This document shows, in pieces, positions 42,200-51,875 of a stretch of DNA of 64,000 nucleotides (positions are counted from its first letter, which is position 1; every line of letters begins with the position of its first letter). This DNA is from Balanoglossus misakiensis (lineage: Eukaryota; Hemichordata): positions 8,246,001 through 8,310,000 of the forward strand of contig CM082598.2 in assembly GCA_040954595.2 (NCBI GenBank), read 5' to 3'. The position numbers were made by a program, and so were the translations under genes. The notes beneath the pieces were generated by a model. That model did no database searches and was not told where the DNA came from. It worked only from the letters and a program-made list of their open reading frames with translations.

Positions 42200-42960
42200 A
42201 TCGGAATTATTTGATTATAATTAGTGTTATTTTAATAAACGTATATACTTTAGTTCGCTATGACTTCAAACCTGTGTTGTTGTTTTTTTTCCTGGAACGG
42301 AATTCGAAATACCGCCCATGGCAGCAGTTGATGGTTGTGAGGTAATTGCAATAGTTTTGTTTGTCCCCATGGCCATGTTCCAGTGGGGCGTACACATTTC
42401 GGTGTGTCCTTCCTTCACATGCGGAGATGAATTTTTATTCAAATCTTGCAACACAAATGTCTATAGTGCTGCATGTTTATCATGAATGTCAGAGTAAACA
42501 CGACGGATGTTAATGAGACAGCTGTTTTGCCTGGAGATTTAACTATTGAAACAGATGTGGCGATGGTTTCATAGCCAGGCGCTCAATAGACGATGTTGAT
42601 TCGGATAGTGATGAAGAACATTCCTCTCAGATTAAAAATGTGAAGCAGTTGAGTCTGAAGACGAATTTACAGAACTGCAAACTTCCTCGGATGAGAACAC
42701 ATTACTTAAAATAAGATGCAAAAGTAATTAATGCAACCATCAATATGAGTAAGGCTATTGACGAAAATATCTCGGTCAATGTCAATGTTATTCTTAACTC
42801 AGGTCCTAAGCATACCGAGTGGAGAGTGATTCTGATCAAAGTGTTTCCACTCATCTCAGGAACGAAATACCGAATCTGAACAAACGCCCCGGTTACAATC
42901 TCTTAACGTACCGATATAACTGATTGCTTTTCTTCATAATATAAGGTCACTCAAAAATCT
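42200..42960. other. unassigned stretch between lectin-like gene and retroelements
   Basis: The plus strand near 42590-42700 gives acidic pieces in different frames (DDVDSDSDEEHSSQIKN; ESEDEFTELQTSSDENT). Acidic leaders like this are seen in some piggyBac-type transposases, but no catalytic region was found. Confidence 0.3.
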
Positions 42961-43149
42961 TGTCAGTATCATCGTCTGTGCATTGGAGCAAAAGATGTCA
43001 GGCATGGAGCTGCTTGAAGAAAACCTTCTGCTGGACTCGTCCTTCCACACCAACGTCCTCTGCGAAGATACCATCCAATCAGAGAAGTACTAGACTTATT
43101 ATTTTGTGCTGCAGAAATCTACACTTATGTCCGTCGAAAATACATTCAC

Positions 43150-43735
43150 CGAAGCTAACCAAGCAGGCATATGCTCCTTGCTCCCTGTCTAGACGATTTT
43201 AAGGGGAAACTGCAGACTTACTTGTTTAAGGATGTACGCGCAGAACATAAACCGGAAACGCTGCGCGCCCGGTCTTTTTCCTATAGGATTACATTGATAA
43301 TCGCCAGAAAACAAACTTCTACTATTGTCATTTTCACGAAATTGTACACATAGCTCAGTCCAGCAAATATAAATTCATTGGTCAAATAAAATATAGGGGT
43401 CACCGCGCTCTATTTTGAGATAAATTGCGTTAAAAAATTTGCCCATAGACAAACCATTGGTGAAAAATGCATAGTCAGCAGATTTCTTCTATTATCGACC
43501 AAATTCATGGCTATGTATTTCAAAAACAAGCGCGGTGACCCCTATATTTTATTACGGATTTTCATAATACATACAAAGGAGAAAAAAAATCCACAATTAA
43601 AAAAATGACAATACTTTCAATTTTACTGAACGTACATCCTTAAAAAAGCCTACAGTGTGTGAACAACCATCGGGCGCCACTGAACCGTACTCTGGATATT
43701 GGCGCCATATAAATGTTTTTGATTTGATGGTGGGT
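43150..43735 (+). mobile_element. 3' end of a non-LTR retroelement, split by a MITE
   Basis: Reading across the nested element gives DDFKGKLQTYLFKKAYSV followed by a stop, then 'gcgccatataaatgtttttga'. This corresponds to the C-terminus of CR1/L2-type reverse transcriptases (compare FKRCLKTHLFNKFYS in the copy at 23.4 kb). Only this end is recognisable. Its right side meets the truncated tyrosine recombinase of the DIRS-type element near 43735. Confidence 0.6.
43230..43639. mobile_element. family C MITE with TTAA target duplication
   Basis: Terminal inverted repeats GGATGTACG / CGTACATCC are flanked by TTAA at 43226-43229 and 43640-43643. TTAA duplication is the hallmark of piggyBac-type transposition. 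Related copies are at 31959-32230 and, decayed, at 27320-27440. The interior is non-coding. It is inserted in the coding end of a non-LTR retroelement; excision restores the frame. Confidence 0.8.
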
Positions 43736-43739
43736 TAAC

Positions 43740-44335
43740 AACCCTGACCTGCCGGGGTAAACAAAAGCTGGGCTTGCCATAGGGTCAGGGATGGCGCTGG
43801 TCATCTGGCGTAAAGCAGTAACTAGACACAGTGGTGAACCTGGCATTTGTAAGATTGGAACTGAATGGATTGTGGCCCGACACTGGTTGGTTTTAGACCA
43901 TGTGGTAGCGATAACAACTCCAACTGATGTGAATTTGAAGTTACGACAGGCTAGGTATTTAGATGGTTCAAATTTATTTGGGCTCGGGGGAACCAAGTTA
44001 GACTTGCGCAAAAATAAATGGAAGACCGTGAGAAAGGCTGCCCAAAGTGTGGTGTCCAACGGCTTTGACAAATCCAAAAACTTGTAAAGGGTAAGCAAAA
44101 TATAAGGCGTGATGGCTAATTTGCGTTTGGGAACTTGAGGGTAGGTGTGTGCGAAGCCCTGCAAAGTTAAACATAAAAACAGATGGTGAACCACTTGCCC
44201 GTCAAAACCATTCAACTCGTGTAGTAGGCGAACTGCATTAAGGTAGTTTTTCAAGTTACCAACATTTCTAATTGTTGCCGATAAACACTGAACGAACAAA
44301 GCCAAACTGGTTGTGGAGGCAGGAACTCGCTTCAA
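43740..44335 (-). pseudogene. tyrosine recombinase of DIRS-type element, C-terminally truncated
   Basis: The frame encodes LKNYLNAVRLLHELNGFDGQ, KRKLAITPYILLTLYKFLDL, TLWAAFLTVFHLFLRKSNLV and PSKYLACRNFKFTSVGVVIA, matching the arm-binding/catalytic N-lobe of DIRS-type recombinases (R in FLRKSNL). The expected C-terminal H-x-x-R and catalytic Tyr are absent: the frame is cut near 43738 by the junction with the neighbouring retroelement end. It cannot be active. Confidence 0.7.
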
Positions 44336-44559
44336 ACCATAGAAAATGCAAAACAGGAAGTAAGTCTTCCACTGCGAGTGAAAATTTGAAATTGTCCCAT
44401 GTGCATAAGCAGCGGAAATGGTCGAGGTCCACTTTCGGTGGAATATTCTTAATCCTTTTATTGAAGGCTTCTGCTCCTGTGAAAAATGGAGAAATTACCA
44501 GTCATGAGTGAAATTGAATAATGTGCTGTCGACGTACTTTTCTGTCAATTGTTTAGCCC

Positions 44560-45092
44560 CTGTCAATTCTATGAATTTGGCATGGCTACGACCATCGGTG
44601 TCCCAACGGCTGAGTATGTCAGCAATACGATTAGAAGGGGCGCTGACATGTACTGCCTTGATTTGAAACTGATATTGGGCAGCAACGAACCATATTTCCC
44701 ATGCGCATTTCAACATCTCTCGTACGACCGGAGTTAAGGACGTGAACAGTGGCTTCGTTATCGCACTGAATGATAAATTGTCTGCTCGTTAGTTGAGTGG
44801 CCCACAGTTTACATGCAACCATTACAGTCAAGAATTCTAGAATGCTGATGTGGTATTCTTTTTCACGAATGGTTTGGGGAAATTGGCAATGGAAATACTC
44901 ATCCAGAAAGGTGCCACCGGCCCCTAGTAAGCATGCATCTGTCGTGAGAAATTGGTCTGGGAACCCCCAATCCCCAGTGGGTAACATTGATATACCATTG
45001 AAATGCTCTAGGTATGAGGTCCACCACAGAATATCTTTTTTGAACTCGGCATTGATATGGAAACGATGATGTTGAGGTCGCAGTGTGCGCAA
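44560..45092 (-). pseudogene. RNase H domain of DIRS-type element
   Basis: The frame carries the acidic motifs LTTDACLLGAGG, ISILEFLTVMVACKLWA and IIQCDNEATVHVLNSGRTRD, and the closing segment SAPSNRIADILSRW in the adjoining frame (44716-44495). The frame change near 44680 shows decay. Confidence 0.75.
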
Positions 45093-45398
45093 CTTGTCTA
45101 ATAACTGTGAGATAAAGACCCGCCATGGCCTGACGCAACCTGCCAGAAAGGCCAGTTTACCGATAAGGGACTGTAATTATCTTTTATTAGACCGTTTCCT
45201 AGACAACCACACATGGGGAGTTACTGTTTAGTTTCTTCAAGTTTCTGCTGTGGCACACTCATAGCCATGTCAATAGTATTGAATTGTCGACCAAGGAAGG
45301 TCATTACTGGTGACGGGGAACAAGCTTTTCCCGATAATTCATCAAGACCCAGCTCAATAATAAGTAAATTGCCCAACTGAGTGAATGCAAAATCAGCC

Positions 45399-46127
45399 TT
45401 ATCGACTGATTCCGCACCAGCAATTCACACAATCGCTTCCCTCCTGTTGTGATATATACCGGACTGCATTGGTAGTGCGCTGGCATGCAATGAAGGCCAT
45501 TCGTAACCCAAAGGGCAATTTAGTGTAAAAGAAAATAATTTCTCTCCACCTGTACCCCAATAGGAAATAGTCGTGCGGATCGACAGGAATTTTGCGGTAA
45601 GCCCGTTTCAAATCACTCTTGTAAAGTAAACAACCAGGGCCTTTTATTGTGATAAGCTTAGTGAGATCATCGACGCCAGGGTAAGTCAAGGAAAAAGGCC
45701 CGTCCAAATAGAAATCAGAAGGTATCCCATCATTCACTGAGTGGCCGATAGGGAAACTCAGATCGATAACCACCCGCCGATCCGGCGAATCCTTGTTGTC
45801 AACAGTTTGAAGCGGGGATATCATAACAGGTTTGTCAAAGGGATTGTCGTGAAAGGGCCCTACTGAACCGCCTAGGGCTACCTCCTTAGAGATATATCTG
45901 TCTACATGATCTGGGTACAGCACTGCTGATTTGTGGTTGGTGGAAACTGGAAGTGGGTGATAGGATAATGTGTAATTCAATGGCCATCCAAATTCTAAGA
46001 AGTCCCAAAACTGCGTAGTCATCATACCCTTGTAGTTTAGCTCGCCAAATTGGAATGCATAGATTTGACTGAACTGGAACGCGGCACCCTTTGTAATTGG
46101 GTAAATTTGAATTGTAAATTTTGACAT
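45399..46127 (-). pseudogene. reverse transcriptase of DIRS-type element
   Basis: The open frame includes FLEFGWPLNYTL, RVVIDLSFPIGHSVNDGIP, KSDLKRAYRKIPVDPHDYFL (first catalytic Asp) and KLPFGLRMAFIACQRTTNAV. Upstream sequence NYKGCRVPVQSNLCIPIWRA is in another frame, and the YxDD catalytic block expected after the last motif is not recognisable (CVNCWCGISR and a stop instead). It is non-functional. Confidence 0.75.
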
Positions 46128-46821
46128 GCTTTTGAATAGACAGTGAGGCTGTGGGGGACAATGGGGATGGCCAATACTCTATTGGGATGTGAGCGCTGTG
46201 ACTTTGTTCAAAATCACAATCTGCCATATGCGGATCTGAAAGTGTATATTTTGTTGAGGTATGCTGCATATCATCTATGATACCTGCCTGGATAAAATCA
46301 CAAATACTATTGTAGGAGGACCCGGATTGTGGATGTTGTGGCATATTGGACAATATATCAACACGCATGTCATGATTGTTATTGTTGATGACTGATGGGG
46401 ATATTGGGAGTCTGCATTATGAATGCCACCATCACAATGTCGGTTTTTAGAGTCATAATCGCTGTTATTAGCCTGGGCCATCGTGGGAGGATTCAGATTG
46501 TAATTTTTGTGGCACACTAGAATTTTTGCGAACGTATCACAGCTGGACAATTTTTGATCATGATGAAAGTATGGTTTATCCTGACATGTAATATTTGTAA
46601 CTACCGGTGTAGGTGAAATTGGAATATCTAAACAGTGTGTGCCGTCGTCACAAGCTGGATCCTCAGACGCATACCCACCATCATCTAAACATTCATATTG
46701 AGTGGAACACCATGAGCACATAGGTTAGTGACTGATGAAGGCCGACCTGAAATTTCATTGTGTGAATCTCTGAATCGTTAGGGGCCCAAGCCTCCACTTT
46801 TTCTATTTTTTTGTTTGAGAA

Positions 46822-48455
46822 CATCGTGATGGCGACGGGTTCAGGAAGGCTAGCCTTTTACCTGAAGGTGTCAACTGATGTTGGTTCGAGACCCCTTTTT
46901 ATTTCTTTTTTTTTTTGTGAGAACTTTTAACGTTATTATCATTGTAATTTTTATCATTTTCATAAATCCAATTCATTTCAATATCTACGCTGCGTTTTTT
47001 ATCTGTCGGGTATAAGAAACATGCAGGGAAACTTGGTCATTTTTTGTCGCGGTTCACTTGGGAAAATATTGCAAGTGTGAATACGGAGTGCTGAGCAGAG
47101 AGAAAGATAAACTCGCTAAAACCGTGTCTTTCCGTCCGCATGACCAACCAAGGAGCGAAAAAGTCGTTACTTAGGCCGTACTAAAACGTTTTTATCGCCG
47201 AGGAGTGAATAAAGAACGGTCAGATCGTTGCGGTGCAGGGAACTCGTATTTGCACCGCTGCGGTGCAAATTAGATCATTGGAGTTATGCTGCGATATAGT
47301 GCGGAAAATATCCGACTTTTTAGAGTACACATCGTGATGGCGAAGGGTTCAGGAAGGCTAGCCTTTTACCTGAAGGTGTCAACTGATGTTGGTTCGAGAC
47401 CCCTTTTTATTTCTTTTTTTTTGTGAGAACTTTTAACGTTATTATTATTGTAATTTTTATCATTTTCATAAATCCAATTCATTTCAATATCTAAGCTGCG
47501 TTTTTTATACGTCCGGTATAAGAAACATGCAGGGAAACCTGGTCATTTTTTGTCGCGGTTCACTTGGGCAAGTCTGAATACGGAGTGCTCAGCAGAGAGA
47601 AAGATAAACTCGCTAAAACCGTGTCTTTCCGTCCGCATGACCAACCAAGGAGCGAAAAAGTCGTTATTTAGGCCGTAATAAAACGTTTTTGTCGCCGAGG
47701 AGTGAATAAAGAACGGTCAGATCGTCGCGGGGCAGGGAACTCTTATTCGCACCGATGCGGTGCAGGGAACTCTCATTTGCACCGCTGCGGCGCAAATAAG
47801 ATAATTGGAGTTTAATGCAATATAGTGCTGACAATTTCCGACTATTTAGAGTACACATCGTGATGGCGAAAGGTTCACGAAGGCTAGCCTTTTACCTAAA
47901 GGTGTCAACTGATGTTGGTTCGAGACCACTTTTTTTCTATTTCTTTTTTTTGTGAGTACTTTTAACAACATAATCATTGTAATTTTTATCATTTTCATAA
48001 ATCCAATTCATTTCAAGATCTAAGCTGCGTTTTTTATCTGTCCGGTATAAGAAACATGCAGGGAAACTTGGTCATTTTTTGTCGCGGTTCACTTGGGCAA
48101 GTCTGAATACGGAGTGCTCAGCAGAGAGAAAGATGAACTCGCTAAAACCGTGTCTTTCCGTCCGCATGACCAACCAAGGAGCGAAAATAGGCCGTAATAT
48201 AACGTTTTTGTCGCCGAGGAGTGAATAAAGAACGGTCAGATCATTGCGGACCAGGGAACTCTTATTCGCACCGCTGCGGTGCAGGGAACTCCTATTTGCA
48301 CCGCTGCGGTGCAAATAAGATCATTGGAGTTATGCTGCAATATAGTGCGGAAAATTTCCGACTTTTTCGAGTACACATCGTGATGGCGAAGGGTTGAGGA
48401 AGGCTAGCCTTTTACTTGAAGGTGTCAACTGATCTTGGTTCGAGACCACGTTTTA
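46822..48455 (+). repeat. tandem repeat with units of about 520 bp carrying tRNA-like boxes
   Basis: Anchors 'catcgtgatggcga' occur at 46822, 47330, 47856 and 48376, giving units of 508, 526 and 520 bp plus an 80-bp partial fourth. Each unit has a pol III A-box-like TGGCGA(A/C)GGGTTC and, about 54 bp on, a B-box GGTTCGAGACC, then usually a T-run. A second conserved part contains 'gtgtctttccgtccgcatgacc' and a 'ccgctgcggtgcaaat' palindromic block. Similarity breaks just after the fourth B-box. No convincing tRNA cloverleaf was built, so this is tRNA-related or SINE-like and not a tRNA gene. Confidence 0.8.
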
Positions 48456-48459
48456 GGGG

Positions 48460-49480
48460 CCGAGACGGACACAGAGAAATCCCAACGCTTAGCAAATTAT
48501 GTCCAATATTCAACAAAGATCAATGGTGGTAATTATTTCTCCTGAATATGTGCATAGTCATTGAGTATGAGCAAAGTCCAGTTTAATGACAGTATTTTTC
48601 AACTGTCTGCGATGTCCTCTTAAAACCTTATGCAAGTTATTCATACGATATTGCACGTAAAGTTTCAACCATAGAGGCCATTTGGTTCTTGAGAAGAAGA
48701 TTTGCGAAGAATTTTGTCTTTTTGTAAAAAGCAATTTGGATTTTTTTAATATCTTCTTGCGTGAAGCAGTGTGTCATATGTTGTCTAAATTTATAACGCA
48801 ATTTTCAGTATAGCTACAGGTATACCTATTCTTGTTTGTTATCTCCCGATACGCAGTCTCCTAATTATTCGGGTCAGAAGGTTTAATGACATTATCGGAT
48901 AGTTAAATTGCTATTAACACAACGACATAGAAATCCCAATTTCCGAAAAACAAGGTTTTTTGAGATTTTTTTGACAAAATAGTTAAAAATCCTTAATAAA
49001 TTACATTGATTCTTGTATATTATCAACCAAAAATTAAAAAGCTAACAAATATAACTTTGAACTGACTTTTTTCTTAATTTTATTCTAGAATCAGGAAAAC
49101 ACTGGAATTTGTGTCTTTGGTTAATATTTAGGAAAAACATATATTTGGAATAATTTCCTGGAATTGCCTTGTCAGACTTTTAATTTTCCTCAGAAAAAAA
49201 TACGCACAACTTATACTTGCTTTTATCCTTGGACAAATACTTATTTTTTTAGCATTTGTTCAGAACTTGTAGCAACAAATGTTGATGAGGCAAGTTTTTT
49301 CTTGGAAATATACTAACTCGCAAAGAATGGCTTTTTGGACAGAATATTTCTATAGAAAATCAGAGTTTTATTGCACTTAAAAATAATACATCAAAAATTG
49401 ACAAAGAAAAATCAGAATTTCTAGGCATTCAAAATTGTACTTAATTTTTCTATTGAAAAAACATGTTTTCTTTTACTGTA
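48460..49480. other. non-coding AT-rich spacer
   Basis: No open frame, splice pattern or repeat stood out. It separates the 520-bp repeats from the 38-bp array. Confidence 0.4.
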
Positions 49481-49532
49481 TCTCTGCCAATCGGCAGAAA
49501 GTCTGCCTTTTAGCCTTCCAAGCAAGATACAA

Positions 49533-50130
49533 GATGGCTGACTCTGCCAATTGGCAGAGACCAGAGACAAGATGGCTGACTCTGCCAATTGGCAGAGGCC
49601 AGAGACAAGATGGCTGACTCTGCCAATTGGCAGAGGCCAGAGACAAGATGGCTGACTCTGCCAATTGGCAGAGGCCAGAGACAAGATGGCTGACTCTGCC
49701 AATTGGCAGAGGCCAGAGACAAGATGGCTGACTCTGCCAATTGGCAGAGGCCAGAGACAAGATGGCTGACTCTGCCAATTGGCAGAGGCCAGAGACAAGA
49801 TGGCTGACTCTGCCAATTGGCAGAGGCCAGAGACAAGATGGCTGACTCTGCCAATTGGCAGAGGCCAGAGACAAGATGGCTGACTCTGCCAATTGGCAGA
49901 GGCCAGCGACAAGATGGCTGACTCTGCCAATTGGCAGAGGCCAGAGACAAGATGGCTGACTCTGCCAATTGGCAGAGGCCAGAGACAAGATGGCTGACTC
50001 TGCCAATTGGCAGAGGCCAGAGACAAGATGGCCGACTCTGCCAATTGGCAGAGGCCAGAGACAAGATGGCCGACTCTGCCAATTGGCAGAGACCAGAGAC
50101 AAGATGGCCAACTCTGCCAATTGGCAGAGA
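49533..50130 (+). repeat. tandem array 1: 38-bp satellite, 16 units
   Basis: Cores CTCTGCCAATTGGCAGAG (an 18-bp perfect palindrome) occur every 38 bp without indels from 49542 to 50112, which is 16 copies. The spacer is GCCAGAGACAAGATGGCTGA. Variants are few: GGCTGA becomes GGCCGA then GGCCAA in the last units, and one unit has CAGCGAC. A diverged core (CTGCCAATCGGCAG) lies 59 bp before the array. Long frames in all three phases are a consequence of the 38-bp period (3 x 38 = 114) and lack of stops. Confidence 0.97.
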
Positions 50131-50361
50131 CACACATTACACATCCACTCGCTTAAAATATAAAAACTCCTGGAAATTTTACAATGAAAACTTTTTTGGG
50201 TCCAAAATGGTTATAAGAGTGGCTTGGCCAATCATAGAGCATCTCCATTGATGTCGTTGTTCCCTGAAAAGAAAAAAAAAGCATTCCATATGTAAAATAT
50301 AATAAAAGCGCGACTTTGAAGGTTGTTGAAAAACATCAAATACATGTTACATAACTTACAA

Positions 50362-50787
50362 TAGTCTCGGTTACCCAGAGCCCTCTGCTTCTTCCGTTAG
50401 GCACTCCAGAAAGAGGGTCTGGGGAAACCCGGTAGACAAACCGTCAGGCGGAATCGGGACAGCTGCGATGCATGACGGGAGATTAATATTCCAAAATGGC
50501 GACGTCCTGTGCGCGAACCCACGGCCGACATGTATGACATACGATAAAGAAAACATGCTGAGAAGTGCTAGACCTGCTAAAACTGTATACAAATTGAAAA
50601 GAGAGAGAGAAGTTCGGTAAATAGTTTTCTAATATCGACATATCATAATATCGTATCGAATATTAATCTCCCGTCATGCATCGCAGCTGTCCCGATTCCG
50701 CCTGACGGTTTGTCTACCGGGTTTCCCCAGACCCTCTTTCTGGAGTGCCTAACGGAAGAAGCAGAGGGCTCTGGGTAACCGAGACTA
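50362..50787. mobile_element. foldback element with 9-bp target duplication
   Basis: Arms of about 130 bp, starting TAGTCTCGGTTACCCAGAGC, are inverted and essentially identical at both ends, separated by about 165 bp (roughly 50492-50657). AACTTACAA flanks both sides (50353-50361 and 50788-50796). Long inverted arms with a 9-bp duplication are seen in Mutator-like elements; this is suggestive only. No transposase. Confidence 0.85.
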
Positions 50788-51114
50788 AACTTACAATAAA
50801 GAACGCGATCACAACACAGGTGTGTGGTCGGAAAGGGTGGTCTTTCCTGACACACATGCCCATCGTTGAGGAATGTTGCTGGCTACAAAACTTCACGGGA
50901 CGGCGACACAGTCACCATACATCACGGAAACAGAGAGACCTAGTGGACGACAATCATTCTTACCTTATGGGTGTCCTTGTAAGCTTGACACGTTTTCAAT
51001 GGCCAGAACGGCTCACCCTTGCGCTTGTTGATCAGCCTGGAAGTTTTCTTCGATTCTTGTTTCTTTACTTAAAGTGCACCGGTCTTCTTCCACAAGATAG
51101 CAACGCTATTAACG

Positions 51115-51345
51115 TTGGACGTCGACAGTTTGCGCTGGGCACTCTGCTCAGACCCGGGTTTGAATCGCATCGTTGAGAACTTGGCGAAAACCGTCGCTGT
51201 CCACAGAAACAATAGAAATTTCCGACAATCCGGAGATTTTTATTGTTCCATAGATATGTTTGGCGATTCACACCTTAGCCGCGTGGGTCGCCACCTTTGT
51301 GCCTGGATATATCTTATAACCCTTAACCTTTACTATTCAAATTAG
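51115..51345 (+). CDS. hypothetical frame with GDSH motif
   Basis: A 76-residue plus frame includes NRIVENLAKTVAVHRNNRNF and IDMFGDSHLSRVGRHLC. The GDSH sequence is reminiscent of block I of SGNH hydrolases, some of which are carried by retroelements, but no other block is present. Probably chance or a small fossil. Confidence 0.2.
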   Translation: MDVDSLRWALCSDPGLNRIVENLAKTVAVHRNNRNFRQSGDFYCSIDMFGDSHLSRVGRHLCAWIYLITLNLYYSN

Positions 51346-51668
51346 TATTAGAGAATAGATAAACCATTATGTTTAGGTTGGGCCAACCTTGGGAAAGGCG
51401 CTTCAATGATTGAGTATGTTTTCAGTGCAAAATACGAACTGACGGATATATGTTACTGAAATCTTACATGGGTTATAATTTTTCAGTATGACTACTTTCT
51501 AGTATTTCTAGCTAGTAAAAGTCCAATTACTTCGCCTACTTGACCGTTGCTTTAAATCAGGAAACCCTTCAATTGAATGGAATCTACCAAGTGACTGTGC
51601 CAAAACTAACTAAAACTTAAGCTGGCCCGCGGCGTTCGAGGTCAGGGCTACTGCCAGGTTGTTCGGTC

Positions 51669-51875
51669 GTGTATCGGGGCCGTCTACTGCGCCCGTCAGC
51701 ATGTCGCTTAATGGCAGTATTTTTTTCATCAACCAGTACACAATTTGATTCAAGTGACGAATATGTCGTGCTCAGCGATGGTGCGCTCGAAAATACGTGC
51801 TCACTTGTGCAATTTGATAGCGACGATGAGCACGAACTGGTACGTCAGCCTGGAAATCTTGCCGATTGGCAGTAG
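51669..51875 (+). CDS. hypothetical frame running into array 2
   Basis: The plus frame encodes FDSSDEYVVLSDGALENTCS and LVQFDSDDEHELVRQPGNLA, an acidic, protein-like segment, and ends inside the first array unit. There is no recognised family and no splice evidence. If real, the array would interrupt or terminate the gene. Confidence 0.25.
   Translation: MYRGRLLRPSACRLMAVFFSSTSTQFDSSDEYVVLSDGALENTCSLVQFDSDDEHELVRQPGNLADWQ

Larger units (their letters stand above)
43735..46720 (-). mobile_element. DIRS-type retroelement (RT, RNase H, tyrosine recombinase), decayed
   Basis: Minus-strand order: a poorly conserved leader (46720-46150), reverse transcriptase (46060-45400), RNase H (45090-44560), tyrosine recombinase (44335-43738). 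RT-RNase H followed by a tyrosine recombinase instead of an integrase defines the DIRS order. Frames are broken (about 46015, about 45400-45140 and inside RNase H near 44680), and the recombinase lacks its C-terminus. No methyltransferase-like frame was seen, so assignment between DIRS1-like and Ngaro-like groups is open. Confidence 0.75.

Noticed and set aside
46829-46893. A functional tRNA gene in the 520-bp repeats
   Set aside because: A and B boxes are present but I could not pair an acceptor stem, and the T stem pairs poorly. tRNA-related at most.
49421-50144. Open frames of 200-240 codons on the minus strand through array 1
   Set aside because: The 38-bp unit lacks stops in all three frames, so every frame reads as the same repeating peptide. 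This is expected from the period alone; there is no Met context or splice evidence.
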